A DNA stretch of 64,000 nt from positions 5,726 through 69,725 of the forward strand of contig DATDJZ010000030.1 in the NCBI GenBank assembly GCA_036520315.1, written 5' to 3'. Below are positions 46,891 to 55,462 of the stretch, piece by piece. The stretch is from DASUPK01 sp036520315. GTDB lineage: Bacteria; Actinomycetota; Thermoleophilia; Solirubrobacterales; 70-9. Positions within the stretch are counted from its first letter, which is position 1. Each line of letters begins with the position of its first letter. A model generated the notes under the pieces. The model ran no database searches. It was not told where the DNA came from and saw nothing but the letters and a program-made list of their open reading frames with translations. Position numbers and translations under genes: made by a program.

Positions 46891-47913
46891 TCAGGGGGTG
46901 GCTGCCCGCTCCAGGATCTCCGCCATGCGCGCGGCCTGCCGCTTCACGTCGTGCTCGGCAGCGGCCAGGCGCGCGGCCGGGTTGGGCGATGGCTTGCTTG
47001 CCGCCAGCTCCATGGCGTGCGGGAGGGCCGCGGGATCCTGTGGGTCCACCAGGACGCCCGCCTCGGGGGTGACGAACTCCGGGGGCCCGCCGTTGCTGGT
47101 GGCGATCACGGTGCGCTCCATCGCCATCCCTTCGAGGGTCGCCTGCCCGAACGGCTCGATCAGCGAGGGCTGACAGAGCACGTCGCAGGCGGCGATCCAG
47201 TCCGGCACCTCCGACTGCGGGACGCGTCCCATCAGGGCGACGTTGGGTCTCCCCTCGAGCTCCGGGCGCAGGGGGCCGTCTCCGACGAATGCGAGGCGCC
47301 CTCGCCCAAGTGAGGCGAAGGCCTCGGCCAGGCGGACCACGTTCTTGCGCTCGATCAGCGAGCCGACGCAGAGGAAGGCGGGCCCGTCGCCATCCCAGCC
47401 CAGCTCGCGGCGCGCGTCGGCGGCGGAGCGGGGGGAGAACGCATCCAGGTCCACCCCGCAGTCCGCGACTTCGATCTTCGGTGCCGCTTCAGGGATCTTC
47501 TCCGTCAGCTGACCGGCGAGCCAGTGTGAGTTTGCGATCAAGGCGGAGGAGCGATTCAGGACCCAGCGGGTGGCGGCGGTGACTCCCCGAATCCGGCCGA
47601 CGTTGGCGACGTCCTGGCCATGGGCCATCACGACCAGGGGCGCCCCGGCGGCGCGCGCAGCGAGGGCGCCGGCGGCTCCTGCGGGGAACAGGAAGTGAGC
47701 GAAGACGACGTCGGGACGGAATTCCTTCGCCGCCGCCCGAGCCTTGCGAACCAAGGTCAGGTACTCGGTCGGTGGCCCGCCCCGGCGGCTGATCGAGGCG
47801 ACCTCCACCTCGTGTCCCAGGCTCTCGATCGCCCGCGTCAGGGGTACCAGGAAGCTGCCCAGGTCCGGGTGCTCCGGGCTGGGCCACATCTGCGTGACCT
47901 CGAGGATCCGCAT
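46891..47913 (-). CDS. Glycosyltransferase family 4 protein
   Basis: 340 residues, GT-B fold. N-terminal M-R-I-L-E-V-T-Q-M-W-P-S, H-G-Q-D-V-A-N-V-G, then the C-terminal nucleotide-binding half with C-V-G-S-L-I-E-R-K-N, V-P-D-W-I-A-A-C-D-V-L and the retaining-GT E-P-F-G-Q-A-T-L-E-G-M-A motif. It likely adds a sugar to the lipid-linked repeat unit. ATG 47913 gives the family start. It follows the GT2 gene with two bases between, so the pair is one minus-strand transcript inside a plus-strand locus. Confidence 0.9.
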   Translation of the reverse strand: MRILEVTQMWPSPEHPDLGSFLVPLTRAIESLGHEVEVASISRRGGPPTEYLTLVRKARAAAKEFRPDVVFAHFLFPAGAAGALAARAAGAPLVVMAHGQDVANVGRIRGVTAATRWVLNRSSALIANSHWLAGQLTEKIPEAAPKIEVADCGVDLDAFSPRSAADARRELGWDGDGPAFLCVGSLIERKNVVRLAEAFASLGRGRLAFVGDGPLRPELEGRPNVALMGRVPQSEVPDWIAACDVLCQPSLIEPFGQATLEGMAMERTVIATSNGGPPEFVTPEAGVLVDPQDPAALPHAMELAASKPSPNPAARLAAAEHDVKRQAARMAEILERAATP

Positions 47914-47915
47914 GC

Positions 47916-48845
47916 CTACGAGCCTATGGCGCGGTTGTAGTCGTCGGCCGCCTCGCGGATGCCGTCGCCGTGGCCCGGCAGCAGAGCCTGGCGCGCGTGC
48001 AGCCAGTAGCGGCGCGGCGAGTGGCCGGGCAGGACGAGGGCGGCTAGAGCGCGCAGGGCGTAGGGCCAGGCGAGCAGCGGCCGAAGCAGCGCCGCCCGAG
48101 CGCGGCCCAGGTGCTTGCGCAGGTAGCGGTCCCGGCCGCGGTGGTACTCGACGATCCGGCGCTCGGCTCCGGCCGCGTCCTGCGCCATCTGGTCGTGGTG
48201 GATCGCCCGCGCCGAGGGCACGTAGAGGATGCGCCAGCCGGCGTCGGTGAGGCGCGTGCAGAAGTCGGTCTCGTCGGAGTAGACGAAGAAGTCGGGATCG
48301 AAGCCGCCGACCTCGAGCGCCGCCTCGCGCCGGACGAGCATGGCGCTCGACTGCACCCATCCGACGGGACGGGTCCCCTCGCCGCCGCTCTCGACGGTGA
48401 ACCGGCGATGCAGGAAGAGGGCGCCCGCGAGCGCGGTCTCGGCGCTTGGCAGCCGCCAGGCGCAGGGCACCGGGCGGCCCTCGGGGGAAAGCAGCTGCGC
48501 TCCGGCGACCGCCGCACGCTTGTCCGCGCGCAGTGCCCCGACCAGGGCGGGAACGGCGCCGGGCCGAAGCTCGGAGTCCTCGTTGAGCAGCAGGCAGAAC
48601 TCGCCGCGAGCTGCCTCGATCAGGCGGCTGTCGTTGGCTGCCTTGCCCTCACGTCGGTCGAGCGGGATCAGCCTGATCTCGTGGTCCAGAGCCCTGACCG
48701 CGTCCGCGGAGCCGTCGTCGGAGGCGTTGTCGAGCACCAGCACCTCGTACTCCAGATCGGGCGGCGCGGTGCGCTCGATCGCCTCCAGACAGGCGAGCAG
48801 AAACTCTCGCCCGTTCGTGTTGACCACGCAGTAGGAGAGCAGCAC
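47916..48845 (-). CDS. Glycosyltransferase family 2 protein (rhamnosyltransferase-like)
   Basis: 309 residues, GT-A fold. Y-C-V-V-N-T-N-G-R-E, V-L-D-N-A-S-D-D-G-S, the D-x-D-like N-E-D-S-E-L-R-P-G, W-V-Q-S-S-A-M-L-V-R-R and Y-S-D-E-T-D-F-C-T-R-L. These match dTDP-rhamnosyltransferase-type GT2 enzymes. The C-terminal 70 residues include one hydrophobic segment that could tether it to the membrane. GTG 48845 lies 17 bases from the divergent GT4 gene. Confidence 0.88.
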   Translation of the reverse strand: MLLSYCVVNTNGREFLLACLEAIERTAPPDLEYEVLVLDNASDDGSADAVRALDHEIRLIPLDRREGKAANDSRLIEAARGEFCLLLNEDSELRPGAVPALVGALRADKRAAVAGAQLLSPEGRPVPCAWRLPSAETALAGALFLHRRFTVESGGEGTRPVGWVQSSAMLVRREAALEVGGFDPDFFVYSDETDFCTRLTDAGWRILYVPSARAIHHDQMAQDAAGAERRIVEYHRGRDRYLRKHLGRARAALLRPLLAWPYALRALAALVLPGHSPRRYWLHARQALLPGHGDGIREAADDYNRAIGS

Positions 48846-48862
48846 GGCGAGAATGCTCGCCC

Positions 48863-49978
48863 ATGCGCGTCCAACTCGTCGATCCGGCGGCCTACACGCC
48901 GCCCTATGACCACGCCCTGGCAGGCGCCCTCGCCCGTGCGGGAGCCGAGGTCGAGCTGGTCACCTCCCGCTTCTCCTACGGCCCGGTGCCACAGGAGCGG
49001 GGTTATCGGGTGCGAGAGCTCTTCTATCGGCGCTCGTCACGGGAAGGCATCGGTCCGCGCCGTCGCCGCCTGCTGCGCGCGGCTGAACACGTCCCGGACA
49101 TGCTCCGCTACCGCCGCGTCGCCGCGGCAGCCGATCTCGTCCACTACATGTGGCTTCCCATCCCGGCCCTGGACCGCCGCCTGCTCGCGCGCAAGCGCCC
49201 GCGGATCTACACGATGCACTGGCGGCTGCCCGAGGCCGGGACCCGGATCGCCCGCACCCTGACCCGTCTCCTGGCGGAGATGGACGCGGTGGTGGTCCAC
49301 TCAGAGCACGGAGCGAAGCGCCTCGAGCGCGACTTCGCCGTTCCGCAGGAGAGGCTGCGGGTGATCCCGCACGGCGCCTTCGACTACCTGACCCGCCAGG
49401 AGGACGAAGAGCCGCTGCCCGCCGAGCTCCGCGAGGTCACCGGGCCGGTGATCCTGGCGTTCGGCCTGGTCCGCCCCTACAAGGGAACCGACGTCCTGCT
49501 CGAGGCCTTCAGAAGGCTGGAGGGCGCCGAGCTCTGGGTGGTCGGCATGCCGCGGATGCCGATGGACGAGCTCCGCGAGCTGGCCCGGCAGGCCCGGAGC
49601 ACGGTCCGCTTCGTCGACCGCTTCATAACCGATCCGCAGATCCCCGCATTCATGCGCCGTGCCGACGTGGCCGTGCTGCCCTACCGGAACATCGAGCAAT
49701 CGGGAGTCCTCTACACGGCGCTGGCGTTCGGCCGGCCGCTGGTGCTGAGCGCGGTCGGCGGCTTCCCGGAGATCGCCGAGCAGGGAGCGGCTCGGCTGGT
49801 GCCGCCCGAGGATCCCAAAGCCCTCGCTGAGAGCCTGCGTGAGCTGCTCGCCGACCGCTCCGCCCGAGACTCACTCGCGGACGCCGCGACGAAGGCGGCC
49901 GCGACGACCTACTCCTGGGAGCGGATCGGTGAGCAGACGATGGCCCTCTATCGCGATCTGCTCGGTCAGCGGAAATGA
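48863..49978 (+). CDS. Glycosyltransferase family 4 protein
   Basis: 371 residues, GT-B. M-R-V-Q-L-V-D-P-A-A-Y-T-P-P-Y-D-H opens the acceptor half. V-V-V-H-S-E-H-G-A-K, V-I-P-H-G-A-F, L-A-F-G-L-V-R-P-Y-K-G and E-Q-S-G-V-L-Y-T-A-L-A-F-G-R-P form the donor half, with the usual G-G-F-P-E after it. It resembles the GT4 branch acting on lipid-linked or mannosyl acceptors. ATG 48863. Confidence 0.9.
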   Translation: MRVQLVDPAAYTPPYDHALAGALARAGAEVELVTSRFSYGPVPQERGYRVRELFYRRSSREGIGPRRRRLLRAAEHVPDMLRYRRVAAAADLVHYMWLPIPALDRRLLARKRPRIYTMHWRLPEAGTRIARTLTRLLAEMDAVVVHSEHGAKRLERDFAVPQERLRVIPHGAFDYLTRQEDEEPLPAELREVTGPVILAFGLVRPYKGTDVLLEAFRRLEGAELWVVGMPRMPMDELRELARQARSTVRFVDRFITDPQIPAFMRRADVAVLPYRNIEQSGVLYTALAFGRPLVLSAVGGFPEIAEQGAARLVPPEDPKALAESLRELLADRSARDSLADAATKAAATTYSWERIGEQTMALYRDLLGQRK

Positions 49979-50004
49979 CTGCGGTCAGCCGATAATCCCC
50001 CGCT

Positions 50005-51186
50005 ATGGCACTCGAAATCGTCTTCTGGGTGGCCGTGGGCCTGATCGTCTACGCCCACCTGGGCTACCCGCTCCTGCTCCGCGCGCTGGTCGCGTTGTTC
50101 GGCGAGCGTGATGCGAGGGTGCGCGACAGCGCAGATGCGAGGGCGCGCGACAGCGCGACCCGTGAGATGGCGAAGCCGGATGACGTTCTCCCCCGGGTCA
50201 GCCTGATCGTCCCGGCGCGTGACGAGGAGATCGTCATCGAGCGCAAGCTCGCCAACGTCCGGGAGCTCGACTACCCGCCCGGGCAGCTCGAGGTGATCGT
50301 GGCCTCCGATGGCTCCTCCGACCGCACCGCCGAACTGGCGCGCGCGGCGGGCGCCGATCGGGTCCTCGAGCTCCCCCGCGGGGGCAAGGTCGGCGCTCTG
50401 AACGCGTCCGTCCGTGGTGCGACGGGCGAGATCCTCGCCTTTTCCGACGCCAACAGCTACTGGCGGCCGGATGCATTGCGCCGCCTCGTGGATCGCTTTG
50501 GCGACGAGCGAGTCGGCTACGCCTGCGGTCAGGTGCGATTCGAGGGCGGTGAGGGCGGCAACCAGGAGGGGCTCTACTGGCGCTACGAGATGGCCGTCCG
50601 CTCGCTGGAGACCAGGCTCGCCGGGATCACGGCCGGGAACGGCGGCATCTACGCGGTCAGGCGTGAGGCCTACATCGAGCTCGACCCGAGCCGGGGCCAG
50701 GACATCGGCTTCCCCTTCGAGCTCACCAAGCGGGGCTGGCGCGCCGTCTACGAGCCGGCCGCGGTCGCCGAGGAGATGATGGCGCCGACCGTCGAGGGGG
50801 AGTTCAAGCGCAAGCGGCGGATGATGTGGGGGCTCTGGGATGTGATGCTCCGCTGGGGGATGCTCAGCCCGCGCGGCTACGGACCCGCCTACGCCCTGGA
50901 GATCTACTCGCACCGCCTGCTCCGCTACCTGACCCCCTGGCTGCACCTGATCGCGCTCGCGGTGAACATCCCGCTGCTCTCGCACGGCTGGGTCTACGTC
51001 GTCACGATGGCGCTGCAGCTCGCCCTGCTGGCGAGCGCGGCCCTCGGGCGATTCATCCCCATCCTGCCTCTCCGGATCGCCTACTACTACGTAACCGTGA
51101 CCGCCTCGATCGCAGTCGGGCTCTGGGACCGCCTCCGTGCCGGCGCGGTCCCCATCGGCTGGGAGAAGGTGGAGGGCACCCGATGA
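50005..51186 (+). CDS. Membrane glycosyltransferase family 2 protein with repeat-encoded insert
   Basis: 393 residues. One N-terminal helix (5-30) is followed by the GT2 core (V-S-L-I-V-P-A-R-D-E-E, I-V-A-S-D-G-S-S-D, F-S-D-A-N-S-Y-W-R-P-D, R-G-Q-D-I-G-F, and R-R-M-M-W-G-L). Two or three helices end the protein (about 295-370). It is of the cellulose/hyaluronan-synthase-like group that may link and extrude sugar. Residues ~36-58, between the helix and the catalytic core, are encoded by a palindromic repeat (D-A-R-V-R-D-S-A-D-A-R-A-R-D-S-A-T-R). GATAAT eight bases before ATG suggests leaderless transcription. Confidence 0.9.
   Translation: MALEIVFWVAVGLIVYAHLGYPLLLRALVALFGERDARVRDSADARARDSATREMAKPDDVLPRVSLIVPARDEEIVIERKLANVRELDYPPGQLEVIVASDGSSDRTAELARAAGADRVLELPRGGKVGALNASVRGATGEILAFSDANSYWRPDALRRLVDRFGDERVGYACGQVRFEGGEGGNQEGLYWRYEMAVRSLETRLAGITAGNGGIYAVRREAYIELDPSRGQDIGFPFELTKRGWRAVYEPAAVAEEMMAPTVEGEFKRKRRMMWGLWDVMLRWGMLSPRGYGPAYALEIYSHRLLRYLTPWLHLIALAVNIPLLSHGWVYVVTMALQLALLASAALGRFIPILPLRIAYYYVTVTASIAVGLWDRLRAGAVPIGWEKVEGTR
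50110..50177 (+). repeat. Palindromic repeat copy F, inside a glycosyltransferase gene
   Basis: A 24-base unit GATGCGAGGGYGCGCGACAG+CGCA occurs twice in tandem (50110-50133 and from 50134). The second continues as CGCGACCCGT and then GAGATGGCGAAGCC, the right flank of copy E. The insertion keeps the frame and yields D-A-R-A-R-D-S-A-T-R, the same peptide as copy D in dedA. Confidence 0.85.
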
Positions 51187-51902
51187 CTCGGAGCGACGGC
51201 AAGGTGCCGACCGCGGCCCAGCAGCGCCTCGACGTGCCGGAGCCCCCGGTCCGCCCTCGCAAGGGGCTGCCCAGGGCAGTCGACCTGGCGATCGCCGCAG
51301 TCGGCCTGCTGCTCCTCTCCCCGCTGCTGCTCGCAGCCGGAATCGCCATCCGCCTGGAGTCGCGGGGGCCGGTCTTCTACCGCCAGCGACGAGTCGGCAA
51401 AGACGGCCTGATCTTCGAGCTCTACAAGCTCCGCACCATGCGCCAGGGGGCGGACCCGGTCGGCGTCGGCACCGCGGTGACGGCCGATGACCCGCGTGTG
51501 ACCCGCGTCGGGCAGCTTCTCCGCCGCTACTCGCTCGACGAGCTGCCCAACCTGATCAACGTCGTGCGCGGCGAGATGCGGATCGTCGGCCCGCGCGCCA
51601 CCCTGCCCGCCCAGGTCGAGCTCTACACCCCCCGCCAGCTTCGCCGCCTCGATCTGCGCCCCGGCGTCACCGGCTGGGCCCAGATCCACGGGCGGGCGGG
51701 GATCCCGTGGGAGGAACGGATCGAGCTCGACGTCTGGTACGTCGAGCACCGCTCCCTCTGGCTCGACCTGAGGATCCTCGCCAAGACCCCGGCGGCGCTG
51801 TTGGGAGGCCCCGGAAGCGTCGCCAGGGACCCCTACGCGGGCTCCCCTCCCGACTCCCCGCTGCGCCAGGCGGCTGAGCGCGAGCGGGCTGGTAAGCGCT
51901 GA
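51183..51902 (+). CDS. Sugar-1-phosphate transferase (monotopic phosphoglycosyltransferase)
   Basis: 239 residues. After a basic leader the re-entrant helix A-V-D-L-A-I-A-A-V-G-L-L-L-L-S-P-L is followed by the core G-P-V-F-Y-R-Q-R-R-V-G, K-L-R-T-M-R, Y-S-L-D-E-L-P-N-L-I-N-V (catalytic Asp-Glu) and V-G-P-R. It transfers sugar-1-P from UDP-sugar to undecaprenyl phosphate, so it starts the repeat unit. The size is that of the PglC-like small class. ATG 51183 overlaps the preceding stop (ATGA). Confidence 0.93.
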   Translation: MTRSDGKVPTAAQQRLDVPEPPVRPRKGLPRAVDLAIAAVGLLLLSPLLLAAGIAIRLESRGPVFYRQRRVGKDGLIFELYKLRTMRQGADPVGVGTAVTADDPRVTRVGQLLRRYSLDELPNLINVVRGEMRIVGPRATLPAQVELYTPRQLRRLDLRPGVTGWAQIHGRAGIPWEERIELDVWYVEHRSLWLDLRILAKTPAALLGGPGSVARDPYAGSPPDSPLRQAAERERAGKR

Positions 51903-52450
51903 TGGCGCGAGGCATTTCGCTGAGGGACTTCCGCTCCGAGGACGCCGAGGCTGTCCACCGCTGGTTCAACTCGCCGGCGGCGACGGCGAACCTGCTCGAG
52001 CATCGAGAGGGCGTGTTCACGGAAGACGATGCGAGGCGCTGGGTGGAGCGGGCGATCGAGCAGTCGACAGACCCGGGCTCCGAGGACCGCAAGTGGGCGG
52101 TGGAGGTGGAGGGAATCGACGGCGCCGTCGGGTTCACGGCGCTCTACGGTCTGCACCGCCAGACGGCACCCGAGCTCGGGGCGATCATGGGCGACGAGCG
52201 GGTGGGCGGGATGGGAGTCGGGCGGGAGGCCGAGCGGCTCACCAACCTGAAGGCCTTCGAGGAGTTCGGCGCGCACAAGGTCTACGGCCGGATCCCAGCG
52301 ACGAACGAGGCCGCGAAGAAGGCCGTGATCTACAACGGCTGGAAGCAGGAGGGTGTTCTGCGCCGGCACGTGCGCCATGGGGACGAGTTGATCGACGTCG
52401 AGCTCTGGGGCGGCTTCCGGGAGGACCTCCCGAAGCCGCCCGACGAGTGA
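51902..52450 (+). CDS. GNAT acetyltransferase (RimJ/L-like), sugar-modifying candidate
   Basis: 182 residues of GNAT_3 type: I-S-L-R-D-F-R-S-E-D-A-E-A-V-H-R-W-F, G-F-T-A-L-Y-G-L-H, G-V-G-R-E-A-E-R-L in the CoA-loop position, and I-P-A-T-N-E-A-A-K-K-A-V-I-Y-N-G-W. This subgroup includes PseH-type acetyltransferases of amino-deoxy sugars. Position after the dehydratase and phosphoglycosyltransferase makes acetylation of an amino-sugar plausible (inference). ATG 51902 overlaps the previous stop (TGATG). Confidence 0.8.
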   Translation: MARGISLRDFRSEDAEAVHRWFNSPAATANLLEHREGVFTEDDARRWVERAIEQSTDPGSEDRKWAVEVEGIDGAVGFTALYGLHRQTAPELGAIMGDERVGGMGVGREAERLTNLKAFEEFGAHKVYGRIPATNEAAKKAVIYNGWKQEGVLRRHVRHGDELIDVELWGGFREDLPKPPDE

Positions 52451-52454
52451 TCGT

Positions 52455-53372
52455 GTGAAGGCCCGGCTGATCGAGGACGGGGGCGCGGCCGCCTCCGATT
52501 CCGAGCAGTTCTTCCGCTCTCCGTCCTTTCTCGAGGCGGAGGCGGCCACTCACACGCTCACCATCGAGGGTGGCGCAGAGCTCCGCCTGCCGCTGATCGT
52601 CCGGCCGATCGACGGAATCGACAGGGTCGACGCGATCTCCCCGTACGGCTACCCGGGGGCCGACGGCACCCCCGATGATCCGCCCGACCCGACGGAGATC
52701 GACTGGTCCGAGAGCGGCCTGGTGAGCATCTTCGTCCGGGATCGGATCGGCGATCGAACCTGCTTCGCCGGTGGGACGGTGCGGTCGCAGGTCCACGTCG
52801 GCGAGGGCGAGGGCGGCGTCCGCAAGCGCCTGCGCGAGCAGATCCGGCGCAACCAGCGGCGCGGCTGGGAGGTGCGTCTTCTTCCCGGCCGCGAGGTGGA
52901 GATGGGCCATCTGCGCGCCTTCGAGCGTGCCTACGCCGAGACGATGACCCGCACCGGCGCGGCCGAGCGCTACCTCTACCCGACCAGCTACTTCGCGCGC
53001 CTCCTGCTGAGCGAGCCGAGCTGGCTGATCCTCGCCGAGCGAGAGGGGGAGGCCCTGGCGGGCGCCATCGCCGCCGCCAGCGACGGCTACCTGCACTACT
53101 ACCTCGGCGGCACCGCGGACGAGGCGCTCAGTGATTCGCCGATGAAGAACCTCTTCTGGGCGATGATCGCCCATGGGAGCGAGCTCGGCCTGCCCGTCAA
53201 CCTCGGCGGCGGGGTCACCCGAGGCGACTCCCTGGACGAGTTCAAGCGGGGCTTCGCCTCCGGCGAGGCGCCCTGGTACACCCATGAGGTGATCTGCGAC
53301 CGGGACGCGTACGACGAGCTCTCGTCCAGTGCCGAGGCACCCGAGGGCTTCTTTCCCGGCTACCGATCCTGA
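52455..53372 (+). CDS. FemAB-like peptidyl/acyl transferase
   Basis: 305 residues with the double-GNAT FemAB-like layout. Key segments are I-R-R-N-Q-R-R-G-W-E-V-R (typical of the R-R-N-x-R-K-type motif), F-E-R-A-Y-A-E-T-M, Y-L-H-Y-Y-L-G-G-T and V-N-L-G-G-G-V-T-R-G-D-S-L-D-E-F-K-R-G-F. Relatives occur in exopolysaccharide loci and add amino acids or acyl groups to glycans. GTG 52455, four bases after the GNAT gene. It is the last gene of the locus. Confidence 0.82.
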   Translation: MKARLIEDGGAAASDSEQFFRSPSFLEAEAATHTLTIEGGAELRLPLIVRPIDGIDRVDAISPYGYPGADGTPDDPPDPTEIDWSESGLVSIFVRDRIGDRTCFAGGTVRSQVHVGEGEGGVRKRLREQIRRNQRRGWEVRLLPGREVEMGHLRAFERAYAETMTRTGAAERYLYPTSYFARLLLSEPSWLILAEREGEALAGAIAAASDGYLHYYLGGTADEALSDSPMKNLFWAMIAHGSELGLPVNLGGGVTRGDSLDEFKRGFASGEAPWYTHEVICDRDAYDELSSSAEAPEGFFPGYRS

Positions 53373-53379
53373 CGCCGCG

Positions 53380-54618
53380 TCAGGCGCCGGTGCCGCCGCT
53401 CGGGCCCATGGATCTCGGCTTCCGCTTCTTACAGGAGCGCTTGCCACCTCGGCCCTTGCTCTTCCTGCACCTGGCCTTCGCGAAGCGCTTGATGCGCTTC
53501 TGCACCGCGGTCTGGATCTGCGGGATCAGGGGGATCATCGCCCCGCCCGGGCAGGCGGTGAGGCCGAGGGTCGTGTGGCCGATGATCCGTGGGACCGTGA
53601 TCACGGTGCCGGCCGCGTAGCGGCTCTCCGGCCCCCCTCCGGAGGTGAGTTGAACCATGTCCGTTACGGGATAGGCACGGTTGACGGCCATCTTCCAGGC
53701 CAGGAAGCGGATGATCGAGCCCTGCGCCAGCGGCGTCGGCGCCTCGCTGGTGTGGTCGCCGATCGAGGCGATCGAGGTGGTCTCGGAGTTGAAGCCCTGC
53801 GCCTGGGCCCCGACCACCGGCCGCTTCAATCCACCCGCCCGGCCCTCATAGAGAGTCCCGTAGCGGTCGACGAGGGCGTTGTAACCGATGTCGTTCCAGC
53901 CGTTGCCGTAGACGTGGAACCGGCAGATTCCGAGGACGATCGAGGGAGCCTCCTCGGGGGTGTAGTCGTTGGCGTTCACGGTGTGGTGGATCACAGCCGC
54001 CTGGACGGTGCCGTACTCGGGCGGCCCCCTCGGCGGGCAGCCGCCGTCGGCCAGATCGGCCCCCCAGCCGGAGCGCTTCACGATGCGTGGCTTGGGGGCG
54101 ATCGCCTGAGCCACGGGGGTGGAGGCGACCGAGATGAAGGCTGCGTTGATCGTCTCCCGCGCCCGATTCAGGAGATTGCCGGCGAAGCCTCCCGCCGTTC
54201 CGGAGACGTTGACGAAATGCAGGCGGCCGCGCGGCTTGAAGGTCGCGCGCACCTGCGCCTGATCGGTGCCGCCGACGTAGATCGGGGTGCCGTCCTCCTG
54301 CTCCACCCAGGTGGTCCACCTGCCGCCGTCGTCACGAACCCTGATCTGGACGGTGCGCATCTCGCGTGCCACGCCGACCAGGTCGAAGCTGTGGGGAGCC
54401 TGGACCGGCGGCGAGATCCACCGCGCCGGGCGGTGGTGCGGATGGGCGGCGCGGGCGGCCGCGACGGCTTCTCCGGAGATCCGCTTCGCCTTCGGGATGC
54501 CGCGCTCGAAGTCGACCCCGCCCGGCATGTAGGGACGCAGGGAGAGCGCCGGCGCGGCGACCCAGGCGGAGGCACCCAGGAGGGCGAGTCCTACGCCAAG
54601 CGGTACCGGCTTGAGCAT
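53380..54618 (-). CDS. Secreted peptidoglycan-recognition-type N-acetylmuramoyl-L-alanine amidase
   Basis: 412 residues with an N-terminal signal segment (V-G-L-A-L-L-G-A-S-A-W-V-A). A first domain (about 65-160) has the Trp-rich R-V-R-D-D-G-G-R-W-T-T-W-V pattern. The PGRP/amidase_2 domain starts at R-S-G-W-G-A-D, with zinc ligands in V-I-H-H-T-V and G-H-T-T-L-G-L-T-A-C-P-G plus Y-N-A-L-V-D-R-Y-G. The C-terminus is strongly basic (K-K-R-K-P-R), which may bind wall polyanions. It cleaves the lactyl-amide bond of peptidoglycan. Confidence 0.9.
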   Translation of the reverse strand: MLKPVPLGVGLALLGASAWVAAPALSLRPYMPGGVDFERGIPKAKRISGEAVAAARAAHPHHRPARWISPPVQAPHSFDLVGVAREMRTVQIRVRDDGGRWTTWVEQEDGTPIYVGGTDQAQVRATFKPRGRLHFVNVSGTAGGFAGNLLNRARETINAAFISVASTPVAQAIAPKPRIVKRSGWGADLADGGCPPRGPPEYGTVQAAVIHHTVNANDYTPEEAPSIVLGICRFHVYGNGWNDIGYNALVDRYGTLYEGRAGGLKRPVVGAQAQGFNSETTSIASIGDHTSEAPTPLAQGSIIRFLAWKMAVNRAYPVTDMVQLTSGGGPESRYAAGTVITVPRIIGHTTLGLTACPGGAMIPLIPQIQTAVQKRIKRFAKARCRKSKGRGGKRSCKKRKPRSMGPSGGTGA

Positions 54619-54659
54619 CCGACGTTTGGAACACGCGTGGCGCGCCCGGGATGCGAGGC

Positions 54660-55433
54660 CTATGGCAAATCGATCGGGATCTGCTGCTCGGGGCCGTTGC
54701 CCCGGTAGGTGTCGCGGAAGTTCCGGATCACGTCGAGGACGGTCTCGTTGTAGCTCGGGCAGACCACCTCATTGGTCCAGGCGGTGACCGCGACGTCGTA
54801 GGGCATGTCGGGATCGGGATAGAGGAGCATCCCGTTGGGGTCGGCGTCGAAGACGCCCTTCAGCGCCAGCTGCTGGGCCTCGGGCAGGGTCGGCTTGTAG
54901 TGGATCTCGATCCGCCCGTGCTCCATGGCGTGCACCTCGTTGCGGATGTTGGTCGGCTGGCTGGTGTCGCTCGTCACGGGCGTCGAGTAGGCGCCGTCAT
55001 CGATCGGCACCGGGTTGTGGTTGCCCGAGGTGGGGGGCACCGTCTGGTAGTCGACCGGGGTCGAGTTGGGCACGTGAGTATTGCCCTCGTCGGGGAGGTC
55101 GAGCTTGAGCTGGCATCCCGCCTTCTGGGCGGAGATCTGCAAGTCGGCGAACTGGATCGTCGGCGGGGGCGTGCCCTCGCGGCAGTCCGGCTCCAACCCC
55201 CTGAACGTGCCACCCGAGTTCTTGATGTGCGCGTTGTCGCAGGTGCTCGCCTCGGCGGTGCCGCCGCCGCCGTTCACGATCACGACCACCAGCCCCGCGA
55301 CCACCGCAAGCGCGAGCAGGCCGGCCATCGCGTACCCGGCGATCAGCCGCCGCTGGCCCGAGGATGCGGCGGCACGCTCCGCGGCCAGCCGCTGCTGGCG
55401 CAGGCGCTCCTTCTCTTCCTTTCGGCTGGCCAT
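54660..55433 (-). CDS. DUF3105 membrane-anchored protein
   Basis: 257 residues. A highly charged helical start (E-E-K-E-R-L-R-Q-Q-R) and one membrane helix (35-55) precede the DUF3105 domain: P-P-T-S-G-N-H-N-P-V-P near its middle, V-H-A-M-E-H-G-R-I-E-I-H-Y and M-P-Y-D-V-A-V-T-A-W. Conserved His residues suggest metal binding. The family is common in actinobacteria without a known function. ATG 55433. Confidence 0.87.
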   Translation of the reverse strand: MASRKEEKERLRQQRLAAERAAASSGQRRLIAGYAMAGLLALAVVAGLVVVIVNGGGGTAEASTCDNAHIKNSGGTFRGLEPDCREGTPPPTIQFADLQISAQKAGCQLKLDLPDEGNTHVPNSTPVDYQTVPPTSGNHNPVPIDDGAYSTPVTSDTSQPTNIRNEVHAMEHGRIEIHYKPTLPEAQQLALKGVFDADPNGMLLYPDPDMPYDVAVTAWTNEVVCPSYNETVLDVIRNFRDTYRGNGPEQQIPIDLP

Positions 55434-55462
55434 CGGGGAGCGGAGAGGCTAGCGGGTGGAAA

